Of a DNA stretch of 64,000 bases, positions 12,965 to 25,421 are shown in pieces. Every line of letters starts with the position of its first letter. Positions within the stretch are counted from its first letter, which is position 1. The position numbers and the translations under genes are program-made. Source of the DNA: Flaccisagitta enflata (taxonomy: Eukaryota; Chaetognatha; Sagittoidea; Aphragmophora); assembly GCA_965153355.1 (NCBI GenBank), contig OZ231127.1, positions 42,408,001-42,472,000 on the forward strand, in the 5' to 3' direction. Under the pieces are notes generated by a model, which was not told the DNA's origin, ran no database searches, and was given only the letters and a program-made list of their open reading frames with translations.

Positions 12965-14179
12965 AGTCACTCAAACCAGACTCAAACCAGTATTAAACCA
13001 AACCTAAACCAGACCTAAACTAGACCTGAATCAGACATAAACCAGACATAAACCAGACCTAAACCAGACATAAATCAGATATGAACCGGACTTAAACCAG
13101 ACTTTGGCCAGACTTAAACCAGACTCAAGCCAGACTCAAACCAGACTCAAACCAGACTTAAACCAGAGTTAAACCAGACTAAAACCATACTTAAACCAGA
13201 CTTAAACCAGACATAAACCAGACATAAACCAGACTTAAACCAGACTTAACCAGACCCAAACCAGCAGACCTAAACCAGCAGACCTAAACCAGCAGACCTA
13301 AACCAGCAGACTTAAACCACCAGACTCAAACCAGCAGACTTAAACCAGCAGACTTAAACCAGCAGACTTAAACCAACAGACTTAAACCAACAGACTTGAA
13401 ACGGCAGACTTAAACCAGCAGGCTTAAATCAGCAGACATAAACCAGCAGACTTAAACCAGCAGACTTAAACCAGCAGACTTAAACTAGCAGACTGCAATC
13501 TTCTAAATGACTGCTAAATGACTGCTAAATGACCAAAAAAGACCAAAAATGACCAAAATGACCAAAAATGACCAAAAATGACCAAAAATGACCAAAAATG
13601 ACCAAAATGACCAAAATGACCAAAATGACCAAAAATGACCAAAAATGACCAAAAATGACCAAAAATGACCAAAAATGACCAAAATGACCAAAAATGACCA
13701 AAAATGACCAAAAATGATCATAAATGACCAAAATGACCAAAATGACCAAAAATGACCAAAAATGACCAAAAATGACCAAAATGACCAAAAATGACCAAAA
13801 TGACCAAAATGACCAAAAATGACCAAAATGACCAAAATGAACAAAATGACCAAAAGACCGAAATGACCGAAATGACCAAAAATGACCAAAAATGATCAAA
13901 ATGATCAAAAATGATCAAAAATGACCAAAAATGACCAAAATGACCAAAATGACCATAATGACCAAAATGACCAAAATTGACCAAAAATGACCAAAAATGA
14001 TAAAAAATGACCAAAAACAACCAATAATTCTCAAAAACACCAAAAAAATGATTCAAAATAACTCCAGACGACCCAAAATGACAAAAAACGACGCAAAAAA
14101 GCAGTGTTACGGACGGACCGACGGACCAACCGACGGACCGATGGAGTGGGTTGTAGAGTCGCGTGCACGCGACTAAAAA
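12965..14179 (+). mobile_element. Family A copy A1, second unit
   Basis: Duplicate of the A1 arrays and 3' hairpin GTCGCGTGCACGCGAC; it lacks its own AACAAGG end because the duplication began inside the element. Confidence 0.8.
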
Positions 14180-14768
14180 TCGGTGAGATTCTGAAACTTC
14201 TTCGAATTATCTTTCAAATGGCGCCTACCGCGTTCACGTAAGTCTAACCGTTTGGAAATGAGAGTTAAAAGAAAATCAAGACTACTTTAGAAAAATGGCA
14301 AAAAAAAATTGCGTTTAAAATTTCGCATTTCTTCAAGCATTGCCGTGTATCTGGCCTTGTTTTTTGCAAAGCCGCGAACAAGAGACGTCGATGGCAGGCT
14401 TGAAAAGGATCGCACTGGAAGTGTGGAACAAGATCATCCCAGCTTAGCATTAGTCACTCTACGTAAGCATGCCAAGGCGAATGCAGGCTGTGGTTGATGC
14501 TCATGGAGGGCACACGAAGTATTAAGCGTATTTCTGATGTATTTGTTGTATCTCCTTGTCAATAAAATGGGATTATTCGCCGACAAACTTATTTCCTAGG
14601 TAGTAGGCATTCCGTAATCAATGCTGTAGTTGTATAGAATTAATTGCTGTAATTGCGAGAGAAATTTCCTCCATAGTCATTCTATACTACTTGACTCAAT
14701 AAAAAAGCCGCACTTCTATATAGCAAATTGTCATACTAACAGCATGAGCAAAAAATTTTGCACAAACA

Positions 14769-15549
14769 TACAGGGTGTCCCAAGTCAGTTGCAACATAAA
14801 GAATCGACATATCTCTGCTTCTAGGTCCTCAAATCAATTTCTTAAAAAAACATCTAAAAAGATCTTGGTCTGCACTTTTTATATGCAAAATTTCATGATA
14901 ATCGGACAATTTGTTTAGGGGCCACATTTTTTTGAAATTCACTAGTGATTTCTGATCATATCTTTTCTTAGTCTTTTACTTTTTGCTGTACGTAACAGTA
15001 GCTTTCTTTAATTGCTTGTCATTTTTCAACCAATTGAGCTAAAACCCTGCAATTGGTCTCAAATGGCGAATAATTTGTCATAGATTTTCGATCACCAAAA
15101 GAATTTGACAATTTTCCATGATTTAATAGAATTTTTATTGGTTTTTTCCAGATTTTCACTTTTGATTTTGATACTGTTTGACCAAAATCATCCATAAAGT
15201 CATAAATTGTCAAAATTTTCCAAGATTTCTATGCAGACGTACAATCTATGTACAATTATCTTTCATTTGAGACCAATCCCAGGTTTCTGGATCAATTTGT
15301 CATAATGTGGCAGAGAGTTAAAGTCAGCTACTTTCAAATACAGCTATAAAAAGGTAATTTTCCACCTAATGTTACCACTCATTTGATGTTCTTCTGACCC
15401 GCAACTATCCAATACTCAAAGTGGAAGTTTGTTATGACAAAAAGTGCAGACCTAGATCTTCGTAGATCTTTTTTCAGAAATCAATTCAAGTTCCTAGAAG
15501 TAGAGATATGTCGATTCTTTATGTTGCAACTGACTTGGGACACCCTGTA
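14769..15549. mobile_element. TA-flanked element M4, nested in M3
   Basis: TACAGGGTGTCCCAAGTCAG and its complement bound about 780 bases. Arms of about 75 bases match closely, so it is the youngest layer of the nest. Confidence 0.88.
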
Positions 15550-16179
15550 TGAGTGTAGAAACAGCACTTCTAGGTGCTTTGAAATGATGAAATTTGGATC
15601 ATAACTCCACAACAAGTTCTATTACACAGTAGTATAGGCCGTCATTGACTTTTCCTATTGCTGTTCCCATGAAAAGGCATCAAAAGTCGGACCGCACAAT
15701 CAGATTTTGCAAGAATTTTACCGGCCAAATTTAGAGAAATCAAAACTCTTCTTAGTCAAGTGTTTTTCTTATGCTAAGCGTCCCCTGCTGGTCATTGTTG
15801 TACAAAACAAGTTACCGTTATGTCAGATGGTCATACCAATTGATGATTGGGTCAGGGGGATTAGAATTGTCTGACAAAATAAAGAAAAACTGATGCCACT
15901 TGATCGAGGGAGCGGTCAAAATCATGGCGCGTAGACTACATGTGGCCATCATGTTAATTCATTTTCTGGACCTCATCTATTGACTATAGCCAACAGTATT
16001 GGCTCATTCGTATTCTAGAATACTAAAATTAGGTACTTGATTCTTATCATGGTGATATTTGCCATGCAATACAACATTTTTCAATGCTTTATCAGAGTTG
16101 TGCAAAATTTTTTGCTCATACTGTTAAATGTTAAAAAAAACTAATTAAAATCTTAGACCGTTAGAAAGCTCTTGAAAAG

Positions 16180-16345
16180 ATCTTTCATTTGGCTCCAATC
16201 TGGCAATTCTAGCTTTATTCGTTTAGAAATGGCATAAGAATGAGTAAAAACATTGCCATTTTCAGTTTGCAATCCCAAGCTCTAGCTCCTAAACCGTTTG
16301 AGATACAGAGTTACAGACCTGGGATTGGTCTAGAATGAAAGGAAA
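16180..16345. repeat. Shared MITE module, copies 2 and 3
   Basis: An inverted copy at 16180-16232 (TTTGGCTCCAATCTGGCA ... CGTTTAGAAATGG) and a direct one at 16285-16345 (CCTAAACCGTTTGAG ... GGGATTGGTCTAGAATGAAA). Confidence 0.55.
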
Positions 16346-16758
16346 TTTGAAAATCTTTCAAATTTCAACAGAAAAATGTTCAAATGATTTCTTTTTCTTA
16401 TTCATCAACTCAAAATAGGGTGCGGCTTTTTTTTTTTAGTCGAGTAGTAGCACTACAGCATCGAATACGGAATGCCTAAATAAAGTCTAAGTCAATTTTC
16501 CAAGTAGATAGAATTCTAAATGTACAAATGGAATATATAAAGTGCTTATCTTTCAAATGCCCACATTGTGCCCATCCTACTCACCATGCATCCTCACGTA
16601 GTCACCTTCCTTTTCAACGCCTTCTGGAATTCCAAGTGGAAGTTCCAAGATTTACAAACAACTGAGGGGGAATGTGAGAGATGATAAAGGAAAGAAAAAG
16701 GAAAGAAAGAATAAAAAAAGTAATGAACAAACAAAAAAACAAACAAAGAAAAGCAAGA

Positions 16759-16957
16759 AACAAGGCCGGATACACGGCTACCGAAGTCGCGTGCGGGTGG
16801 GCAGGGGCTATATCTGAGGTCACCAGACCATTTGGGCAGAAGCAGTGGGGTCAAATAAGCAAAAATGTAAAAAAAAGTAAAACGTGACCGACGGACCAAC
16901 CGACCGACCAACCGACGGACAAAGCGGGTTGTAGAGTCGCGTGCACGCGACTAAAAA
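16759..16957 (+). mobile_element. Family A copy A2
   Basis: AACAAGGCCGGATACACGGC end, GTCGCGTGC near it, CCGA/CGGA tract, closing hairpin GTCGCGTGCACGCGAC and CTAAAAA. Complete. Confidence 0.9.
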
Positions 16958-17334
16958 GAGAGAATTGTTTGGAAAAAAGTTGAGGAGACGAAGTCCCTTC
17001 GGTCTTTTTAAGTCCTGCAGAGTTTTTTGAATTTCCCTTTTTCTCATGAAGCATTTGGGAAAGTTGATCATTTTTTGGGGCTGAATGATGCTACGCTTGG
17101 ATGATTTACATAGCAAAAGTTGATTATTTCTTTTTGCCCACTCAACCTAATATGGAGTGGTTAATTTTAGGACCTCTTCCAGTTTTCTTTTATCAAAAAT
17201 CATTCACCTTCCGTTTTTTTTAAAATTGTTTTTGATGACCTAATTTGCATAATGCAGTGGGATAAAACACTATGCTGACATTGTTTGAATTAGCTTTTAC
17301 AAATTTCTACTCTTCAAAGAATTGTAATACTGCC

Positions 17335-17638
17335 TTTTTAGATGCGTCCGTCAGGAACGCATCTCTATAAGAGGGTCTGTCCGTCGGTCCGTCGGTCCGT
17401 CCGTCCGTCGGTCCGTCCGTCCGTCGGTCCGTCGGTCCGTCCGTAACGCCTGTGCAAAAACCGCGTTTCTCGTCTGTTTTAGGCCACCGTGAGATCCTAC
17501 AGTGAAACAAATGATCATCCAACATGTTTTGAGTCTTCTCATCCGTGTATTCGTCCATTTGTCACTCCATATGTATGTCACATGATCAATACACGCTGAG
17601 ACACAGCCCGGACGCATCTTTGCCCGGTCGGGCTTGTT
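17335..17638 (-). mobile_element. Family A copy A3 (GATGCG type)
   Basis: TTTTTAG plus stem GATGCG...CGCATC with a longer loop, CCGT tract, then GACGCATC and end hairpin GCCCGGTCGGGC-TTGTT. Confidence 0.88.
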
Positions 17639-17693
17639 ATAAGTTCCTTCATAGCTTATGTTCTGCTATTTTAGTTCATTTTTACAAACATGA

Positions 17694-17902
17694 TTTTCAG
17701 TCGCGTGCTACGCGACTCTACACCCCGCTATGTTGGTCCGTCGGTTGGTTGGTCGGTCTGTCGGTCGGTCCCCTTTTTACTTTTTTGGCGTTTTTGAGCT
17801 TTTTGAGCATACAGCTCCTGCCCAGATGCCCTAGTGACCTTCTCCATCACTGCTCCTGCCCACTCGCACGCGACTAGGGTAGCCGTGTATCCGGCCTTGT
17901 TT
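17694..17902 (-). mobile_element. Family A copy A4
   Basis: GTCGCGTGCTACGCGAC hairpin, GGTC tract, GCACGCGACT near the GGCCGTGTATCCGGCC end (here AGCCGTG). Confidence 0.88.
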
Positions 17903-18205
17903 AAAACAAATAATTGTCCCTTTGGTAACAAAACTACAAAGGATTTTGCTGAATTATGGGAAATCTGTGGGAACTTTGAAGCCAAAACAAAAACGGAAGA
18001 CAAAGGAATTTTGAAAAAAGGAAAATAGTCATCTTCATTTTTGCTCCTCCATATTACCTAAGTAGGGTGAAGGGATACTCCCAACTTTTGCTATGTGAAG
18101 CACCCAAATGCTACGCATGAAATTGACAGCTCTGAAAGAGCTGTTTCTCCTCTTTCAGATGACGCCAAGCAGAATTCTGTGCGGTTGATAGTTTTTGAGC
18201 TATGA

Positions 18206-18480
18206 TTTTTAGATGCGTCCTCGCATCTCTATAATAGGCTGTGTCCGTTGGTCGGTTGGTTGGTCGGTCGGTTGGTCGGTAACGCATTCATTAAAAACAT
18301 CAAAATCAAGCATTTTTTCAACAGAAAAGTGGTTCTACCCCAGTAAAAGAAGCATGCATCAAGTAATTCGTTCATTCAATCATTCATTCATTCACAAATG
18401 ACATTCATTCATAAAAAAAAAATTCATTCATAAAAAACGTTCATTCAAAGAGGACGCACCGTTGGCCTACTTGGCCTTGT
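18206..18480 (-). mobile_element. Family A copy A5 (GATGCG type)
   Basis: Hairpin GATGCGTCCTCGCATC; near the other end GAGGACGCACC repeats stem and loop bases. End hairpin GGCC-TACTT-GGCC then TTGTT. An ATTC tract lies inside. Confidence 0.87.
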
Positions 18481-18661
18481 TTTAATCTTTATTTATTTTT
18501 CCGCATTTTTGGCATTTTTCCTGAAGAACAATATTTTTCATTGATCCTAATTTCAGGCCTCTGTAACAGAAAAACAGAAGTCAATATGTAACGCATATTG
18601 ACTCTGACTTTTATGATGCTAGCTTTTTATCCTGCTTGCCCATGGTTTTTGATGAACCTCT

Positions 18662-18935
<274 letters not shown>

Positions 18936-19552
18936 TAATGCGTATGATGAAATACAATACGAAAATAATGAGATGTTGATGATACATGAGATAAGTTTCA
19001 TTACGATGCCAATTTGCGATAATATTTTGTACTCGCGCGATGAAACATCAAATATATTGTAAAAGGAGCCGGAGGTAATTACACGAGACTAAATGATGGC
19101 CGAGATAAGAGAGCCGACCTATCATTGCCTCGTAATAACAATACAATAGGGCTGGTCAGTATGCGTTTTTGTTGAAAATCTCTCTGTAAGTCACAGGGAA
19201 GAACTGTCTTGAGCAAATATAACTAATCAGCTAAAAATCGGCGTTCAAATATTTGTATGTTCAATGCTCATAACAGTTTTCCCCGTCAAAATGCTCACTC
19301 GATGTCGCTGGGTCCAATAACGGTGAGAAATCCTCAATAAATTTTCCTGTTATTGAACAAGTTTCAGTATCTCTTGTTAGAAATAGACGACTTTATCTTT
19401 AGTATGACATGTAGATAGTCGCTGTCAAGTTTCATTGTCAAAATATCTTTTGGAAGCTCGTATCAACTGTCTCCTGCGAACACTTCATTATGCAAATTAG
19501 GGAAATGATTGGAAGATTACGTCTCATGAGGTTGCGTGTTTTCACGCGGCTC

Positions 19553-19695
19553 TTTTTAGTTGCGGACACGCAACTCTATAAGAGGTCCGTTGGTCGGACC
19601 GTCCGTCCGTAACCATCGAGTCGAAAAGTGGGAAAACGCGCATTTCCGCCCCTGCCCACCCGTCCGCAACTGATGGCCGTGTATCCGGCCTTGTT
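19553..19695 (-). mobile_element. Family A copy A6 (GTTGCG type)
   Basis: Hairpin GTTGCGGACACGCAAC, short GGTC tract, GTCCGCAACT near the GGCCGTGTATCCGGCC-TTGTT end. Confidence 0.88.
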
Positions 19696-19739
19696 TATAT
19701 ATCAAATGTTTAAACTGTCCGTCCATCAATGAGCAAGAA

Positions 19740-19878
19740 AACAAGGCTGGATACTTGGCAATCCAGTCGCAGACGGTTGAGCCGGAGCAGTAGGATGAAA
19801 ACCGCACGATATTCAAAAATTTTACGGACGGATGGAGGGACCGACCTACACGGGGAGGTGTAGAGTCGCGACAAAAAA
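19740..19878 (+). mobile_element. Family A copy A7, 3' hairpin lost
   Basis: AACAAGGCTGGATAC start and GTCGCAGACGG; the closing hairpin is cut to GTCGCGAC before a GAAA array. Confidence 0.78.
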
Positions 19879-19883
19879 GAAAG

Positions 19884-19887
19884 ATGA

Positions 19888-19963
<76 letters not shown>

Positions 19964-20518
19964 CAGAAAGATGAAAAGATAGAAAGACAGAAAGATGAAA
20001 AGATAGAAAGACAAAAAGAAGTAATGAAAAACAGAAAGAGGAAAGGAAAACGGAAACCGTCGGAAGGAAATAAAAAGAGAAAACACAAAGGAAGAAAGGA
20101 AAACAGAAAGAATGAAAAATGGAAAGGAAGAAAGGAAAACGCAGAGAAAGGAAAATGAAAAGAAAGTAAGAAAGGAAAATGTAAAGAAAGGAAAATTGAA
20201 GGAAAGGAAGAAAAGAAAATGTTTAGAAAGAAAGAAAGAAAAATGGTAAGAAAGAATGAAAGGAAAATGAAAAGAAAGGAAGAAATGAAAATGTAAATAA
20301 AGGAAAACTTAAAGGAAACGAAGAAAGAAAAATGGAAAGAAAGGAAGAAGGAAAACGTAAAGAAAGAAAAAGGAAAATTGAAAGAAAGAAAAAAAGAAAA
20401 TAAAAAGAAAGGAAGAGAAAAAAACGGAAAGAAAGGAAGATGAGAAAACAGAAAACAAGGTATAAAGGAAAACGAAGAGAAAGAAAGGAAGATGGATCAA
20501 AAGGAAGAAAGGAAAACG
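19884..20518. repeat. GAAA array, decaying
   Basis: Pure GAAA to about 19965, then irregular GGAAA/GAAAACG sequence up to the next family A copy. Confidence 0.9.
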
Positions 20519-20519
20519 T

Positions 20520-20682
20520 AACAAGGCCGGATACACGGCCACCAGTTGCGGACGGGTGGGCAGGAGCGGAAATGCGCGTTTTCACACTTTTCGACTCATG
20601 CTCACCGACGGACCGACCAACCGACGGACGGTAGGACGGGCGGACAAAGCCTCTTATAGAGTTGCGTGTCCGCAACTAAAAA
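20520..20682 (+). mobile_element. Family A copy A8 (GTTGCG type)
   Basis: AACAAGGCCGGATACACGGC start, GTTGCGGAC inside, CCGA tract, hairpin GTTGCGTGTCCGCAAC, CTAAAAA. Confidence 0.9.
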
Positions 20683-20894
20683 GAGGAAACAAAGAAAATA
20701 GAAAGGAAGGTAGGAAAAAGGAATGAAGGGAAGAAAGGAAAACGAAGAGAAAGGAAGAGAGAAAAACGGAAAAAAGGAAGAACAGAAAACGGACAGAAAG
20801 GAAGATCAGAAAACGGACAGAGAGGAAGAGAGAAAAACGGAAAGAAAGAAAGGAAAACAGAAGGAAAGGAAGAAAGGTAAACGGAGGGAAAGGA

Positions 20895-21115
20895 AACAAG
20901 GCCAACACCCATAAGTCGCATGCGAGACTTACAGATTGACTTAGAATGAATTAGAATGACTCAGCATACTCTTAAATGACTTTAAATGACTTAAAGAAAT
21001 CAAAAAAAGTAAGTGTAAGTGTGACGGACTGTTAGACCGACCGACCAACCGACGGACGGACGGACGGACGGACGGACAAAGCGGGGTGTAGAGTCGCGTG
21101 CACGCGACTAAAAAA
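20895..21115 (+). mobile_element. Family A copy A9
   Basis: AACAAGGCCAACACCC start like A1, a few AAATGACTT units, CGGA tract and hairpin GTCGCGTGCACGCGAC. It looks like the unexpanded form of A1. Confidence 0.87.
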
Positions 21116-21343
21116 AGGAAAACCGAAGGAAAGGAAGAAAGGTAAACAGAGGGAAAGGAAAAAAAAGGAAAAAAAGGAAAAGAAGAGAAGGAAAAACGAA
21201 AAGGAAAAGGGGAAAACAGAAAAAGAGGAGGGAGGGAAAACGGAGAGGAAGAAAGGACGGAAGGAAAACGGAATGAAAAGAAGAAAGAAAACAAAATGAA
21301 AAAAGAAAACGAAAAGAAGAGGAAGGTAAATTTATGGAATGAA

Positions 21344-21461
21344 AACAAGGCCGGATACACGGCAATCCAGTCGCGGACAGATGGGCAGGAGCAGTCATGC
21401 AAAAACCGCTCGCAATTTAAAAATGTTACGGGACGGACAGAAGGACCGACCAAACTAAAAA
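21344..21461 (+). mobile_element. Family A copy A10, 3' hairpin deleted
   Basis: Normal start with GTCGCGGACAG; ends GACCGACCAAACTAAAAA without the hairpin. Confidence 0.8.
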
Positions 21462-22768
21462 GGGAAAACAGAAAGAAAACCAAAGTAAATGGAAGCTAGA
21501 CCTGTAGGAAATCATTTTAATATCGATTATCAAGCAATTTTTCAATTGTCAGTCTGATAGACTTGACTTTTTTACTTCTTTTGTTACAATGCACTTCCCC
21601 TCTGTACCATAGAGTGCGTAGACTGAGTCGACAAAAGCGCGCCTTGAAAACCTTTGATTTAAAAACTGGCGTAGGGAAGATTCAGGGGAAAAACTGTTTT
21701 ACCGCATTGCTGCAAATGAAAGCGAAATTATGTTTAACTTTTATCAACTTTTTTGTTCATTTTGTGAGCAATGAAGATACAAGTAGTTGAAGGTCGCGCA
21801 AGGTCTCAATCTTTCACAAATAGCAACTCGAGTATTTTTGCCAACTTACATAAAGATTCATCAAGGTTGGCAATATGACCAGCCCTAATGTAGCATGAAA
21901 GCTACTACTAGAAATCAGAAATTGATCCCCTCATAAATACGATCTTATATTCGTCAGCAAAAAGCGACAGTACACACATCATCATAGCTACTAACTACGT
22001 TCCAATTAACACACATTAGGGGACAACGAAAGTGAAAAAAAATGGGAAAAGGGGCCATTAATCATTGGCGTATGGTGGAAGGGAAATAAGTGTCTGATTT
22101 TTCGTAAACGGCAATCGAAAATGAAACATTTCACGTCGTGTATAAAAAATTTCAGTAATGGAAGGGTAACCAAATGTGGAACGTAAATATCTGACGCTTT
22201 CCCAGCGAAAATGTAGAACATATAATCAGATTTGTAATCGGCATGAGATTACTTTTGTAGATATTCGTTCTTTCTCGAATAGATTGTAACATATCATGTT
22301 ATCCAATTCTACTCCATTCCATATTTGATGGATATCAAATTTTTCCTAATACATATTCAATTTACTCTATTTACAGACAGCTCCTTGAACGCTGCAGCGG
22401 ATGATAATAGCTTACGATAACGGCGAAATTGTGTACAACTCTTTCGAATTTTGTTAAGATATTATCGCTTTTCTTTCTGATAGCTTGTCCGTTTGTTGGT
22501 CATATCCTTATAATCGGCCCGCACAGACGGATCTATGATATGATTAGCCGTTCATTGGGTAAGTGTACGCAAATAACGCAAAGGTCATCGCTAGGTAAGG
22601 AGGTATCCTTCAGTCCTCATAAGCCCTTTAGAATGCAACATCATTTTGGTCGTTCTTTTTTTCACATCCACGCATTTCCATGCTAGACTCTGTCAATCCG
22701 CGTTGGTCCATGCAAATGATGTAATCGTCTGTCCGTTTGTCTGTTGATTAGTCAGTTAACTGGTTAGT
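21462..22768. other. No gene seen
   Basis: AT-rich sequence without recognisable repeats or coding signal; frames up to 85 codons have no family resemblance I can see. Confidence 0.5.
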
Positions 22769-23046
22769 TAAGAAGGCCGGATACACGGCTACCGAAGTCG
22801 CGTGCGGGTGGGCAGGGGCCATATTTGAGGTCATCAGACCATTTGGACAGGAGCAGTGAGGTCAAAGAAATAAAATCATAAAAGAAAAAAAAAATAAAGT
22901 GTGACCGACCGACCAACCAACCGACCGACCGACCGACCGACCGACCGATCGACCAACCGACCGACCGACCAACCAACCAACGGACCAACCGACCGACCGA
23001 CTGACGGACAAAGCGGGTTATAGAGTCGCGTGCACGCGACTAAAAA
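22769..23046 (+). mobile_element. Family A copy A11
   Basis: AAGAAGGCCGGATACACGGC start, GTCGCGTGC, a long CCGA/CCAA tract, hairpin GTCGCGTGCACGCGAC, CTAAAAA. Internal bases match A2, so both belong to one subfamily. Confidence 0.88.
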
Positions 23047-23104
23047 CTTAAAGAAATAATGCAGGTGCGTGCGTCCGTCCATACCATACACGAATTTCGA
23101 ATGG

Positions 23105-23248
23105 TTTTTGGATGCGTCCTCGCATCTCTATAAAAAGTTCTGTCCGTCCATCTGTCTGTCCATCTGTCCGTTGGTCCTTTGGTCCATTGGTCCATTAAGC
23201 CTGGGCTTTTACTTTCCCCGATTGTCGTGCCGTGTATCCGGCCTTGTT
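23105..23248 (-). mobile_element. Family A copy A12 (GATGCG type)
   Basis: TTTTTGGATGCGTCCTCGCA start and CCGTGTATCCGGCCTTGTT end; the third stem copy is not recognisable (GATTGTCGTG). Confidence 0.8.
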
Positions 23249-23351
23249 GTTTAAATGAGGCGATAAAGAGTGAAAAATGTAAAGACTTCCTGTATGACGT
23301 TGACAAACGAGACACAACGCGAAAAAGATGGAAACAAATGATCCCAGGATC

Positions 23352-23352
<1 letters not shown>

Positions 23353-23430
<78 letters not shown>

Positions 23431-23527
23431 AAATGATAGAAATGATAGAAAGAGGAGAAGAAAGAAAAAGAGAGAAATAGAAAGACAGAAAAATAAAGAA
23501 AGTAAGAGAAAAAGAAAGTAAGAGAAA

Positions 23528-23603
<76 letters not shown>

Positions 23604-23660
23604 AGGAAAAAAAAAAGAAAAAAAGAAAGAGAGAAAGTAAGAAACAAAAAAAGAAAGAAA
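23353..23660. repeat. GA then AAAG microsatellites
   Basis: Pure GA to 23426, then AAAG units at 23518-23605. Confidence 0.95.
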
Positions 23661-23978
23661 AAAACAAAGGAAATAAGAAGAAAAATGCAAGAAGTGGAGC
23701 TTCTGCTTGAGAAGGTATATAGAACGAGGCTGTGCTAAATTTGAAGAAAAAAAGAGGCTCTGGGGGCCAAAAAGTCATTCTGGCGAAATATGATGGAAAC
23801 ATTTTCAGGTCAAACGTCAAGAAGGCGCGCTTTAAGAAGAAAGTGTCAGCTATCAGCCCATTCTTGTTCACTCTCGTGGTCCTCATCCTTGTCCAATCTT
23901 CTTCAAGTGCGTTCATATGATAGCTTTGTATCACAGTTACAATCACATTGATTGCAAAAGAATATTGTATATGACTTG

Positions 23979-24139
23979 AACAAGGCCGTATACAGGGAAA
24001 CCAAGTCGCGGATGTGTGGGTAGGGGCAGTAGAGAAAAAAAACTCACATTTTGTAGAGGTTGCCGACCGACAAATGGACGGACGGACGGACGGACGGGCC
24101 AACAAGCCATGTTTTAGAGTCACGTGTTCGCGACTAAAA
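23979..24139 (+). mobile_element. Family A copy A13
   Basis: AACAAGGCCGTATACAGGG start, GTCGCGGATG, CGGA tract and hairpin GTCACGTGTTCGCGAC. A fragment of another copy (GTCGCTTGCGGGTGGGCAGG) follows at 24170. Confidence 0.82.
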
Positions 24140-24629
24140 TACCGTTTGGTCTTTGGGGATGCTGGCTACCCAAGTCGCTTGCGGGTGGGCAGGGGCCACA
24201 GTACGATCAATCATTTTGCTTGATCGATGTGAAAAAACGAAAAAGGAGCGCCATCCTCTTTTCCACGACAGCAAAAATCATCGGAAAAAGTATTTTGGTT
24301 CGTCCCCAACCAATCGCTGAAGGCTAAGGCTAAAGGATCAATCTCTCTCATTCTCAAACCTTAAGTCGCACGCTATCCGTTCAATCTTGCTTACTTTTTA
24401 CTAAATCTTCCTTCGCCGCTGGTTCCACTTTTTTCGTTGCCTCCTTTCTCCCCTTGAACTGCCAAATTCTCAAACCTTTTTCCTCCATTGTACCTCTCTG
24501 CTCACTTTCACTATCCTTCTACTACATCGTATATGAAATGTGCAACAAAAAGTTAAAATGTTTACTTGAAAAGAATACTTTATGGTAGTGATTTTTGTTT
24601 TCTCAGAAATTGTTGAAATTTCTTACTTA

Positions 24630-24850
24630 AAACGAGTCCGGTTACACGGTCAAAAAGTAGTCGCTGGTGGGTAAGCAGGAGCAGTGATGCGGGTTGGCAG
24701 GGTTAGTTGGTGGGCGGGGGCTGTAATTTGACTGGGCAGGGGCAGTGAGGACCAGCCGACTTCGCGTCATCCAAAATTTCGCGTTACCTACGGACATACC
24801 TACCGACGGACACAGCCACTTATAGAGTCGGTTAGTCAGCGACTAGAAAT
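24630..24850 (+). mobile_element. Family A copy A14 (GTCGCT type, decayed)
   Basis: GAGTCCGGTTACACGG start, GTCGCTGG, and closing GTCGGTTAGTCAGCGACTAG. Confidence 0.72.
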
Positions 24851-25126
24851 GCATAAGACTGAATTTGCGCTTCCAATATAATAGATTCAAATCCAAACTT
24901 ATGACCCTTAGCCCGAAACTTTGAGGCTAAAGAAGTCATTATCTTATATACTGCACATATCTTTCGCTAGTTTTGGTCAAATTACAGATATCACATCATA
25001 CACCCCACATTATATCGTGCTTATTTAACGTTTTCTCCTTTCTTTGAAGCAACTCTGCACCCCAACCTCACCCAAACCCGTTTAAAAGCTCAGATAGCTG
25101 ACCAATACAAATTGGATGCAATTAGG

Positions 25127-25162
25127 TGGGGCGAAGAGGAATTGAACCCCCAAATCAACACA
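25127..25162 (-). other. tRNA 3'-half fragment
   Basis: On the minus strand GGGGGTTCAATTCCTCTTCG then CCCCACC looks like a T arm and acceptor 3' strand. The 5' half is replaced by the GT run. Confidence 0.35.
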
Positions 25163-25163
25163 A

Positions 25164-25421
<258 letters not shown>

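Larger units (their letters stand above)
11426..14458 (+). repeat. 1.48 kb tandem duplication
   Basis: The segment from CAGGCTTGAAAAGGATCGCA at 11426 recurs at 12908 and, in part, at 14395. The two full units are almost identical outside the AAATGACC array. Confidence 0.9.
14604..16478. mobile_element. TA-flanked element M3
   Basis: TAGGCATTCCGTA at the left and TACGGAATGCCTA at the right, with inner matching arms (GCATGAGCAAAAAATTTTGC against GCAAAATTTTTTGCTCAT). It sits inside the right end of the outer element. Confidence 0.85.
11261..16503. mobile_element. Outer element of a three-deep transposon nest
   Basis: Left inverted end 11261-11313. The right end is split: 14579-14604 plus 16479-16503. 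Removing the TA-flanked insertion between them rebuilds a 52-base complement of the left end with one or two mismatches. It also holds a duplicated family A copy. Confidence 0.8.

Noticed and set aside
11475-14025. Possible CRISPR-like array
   Set aside because: Units are contiguous with no unique spacers, and the context is eukaryotic.
12008-14056. FGHFWSF-repeat proteins on the minus strand
   Set aside because: Translation of the AAATGACCA array, open only because the unit has no stop in these frames.
16759-16957. Family A as a classical Helitron
   Set aside because: A 3' hairpin and CTAA are present, but there is no TC start, a second hairpin caps the other end, and the base after CTAA is A rather than T.
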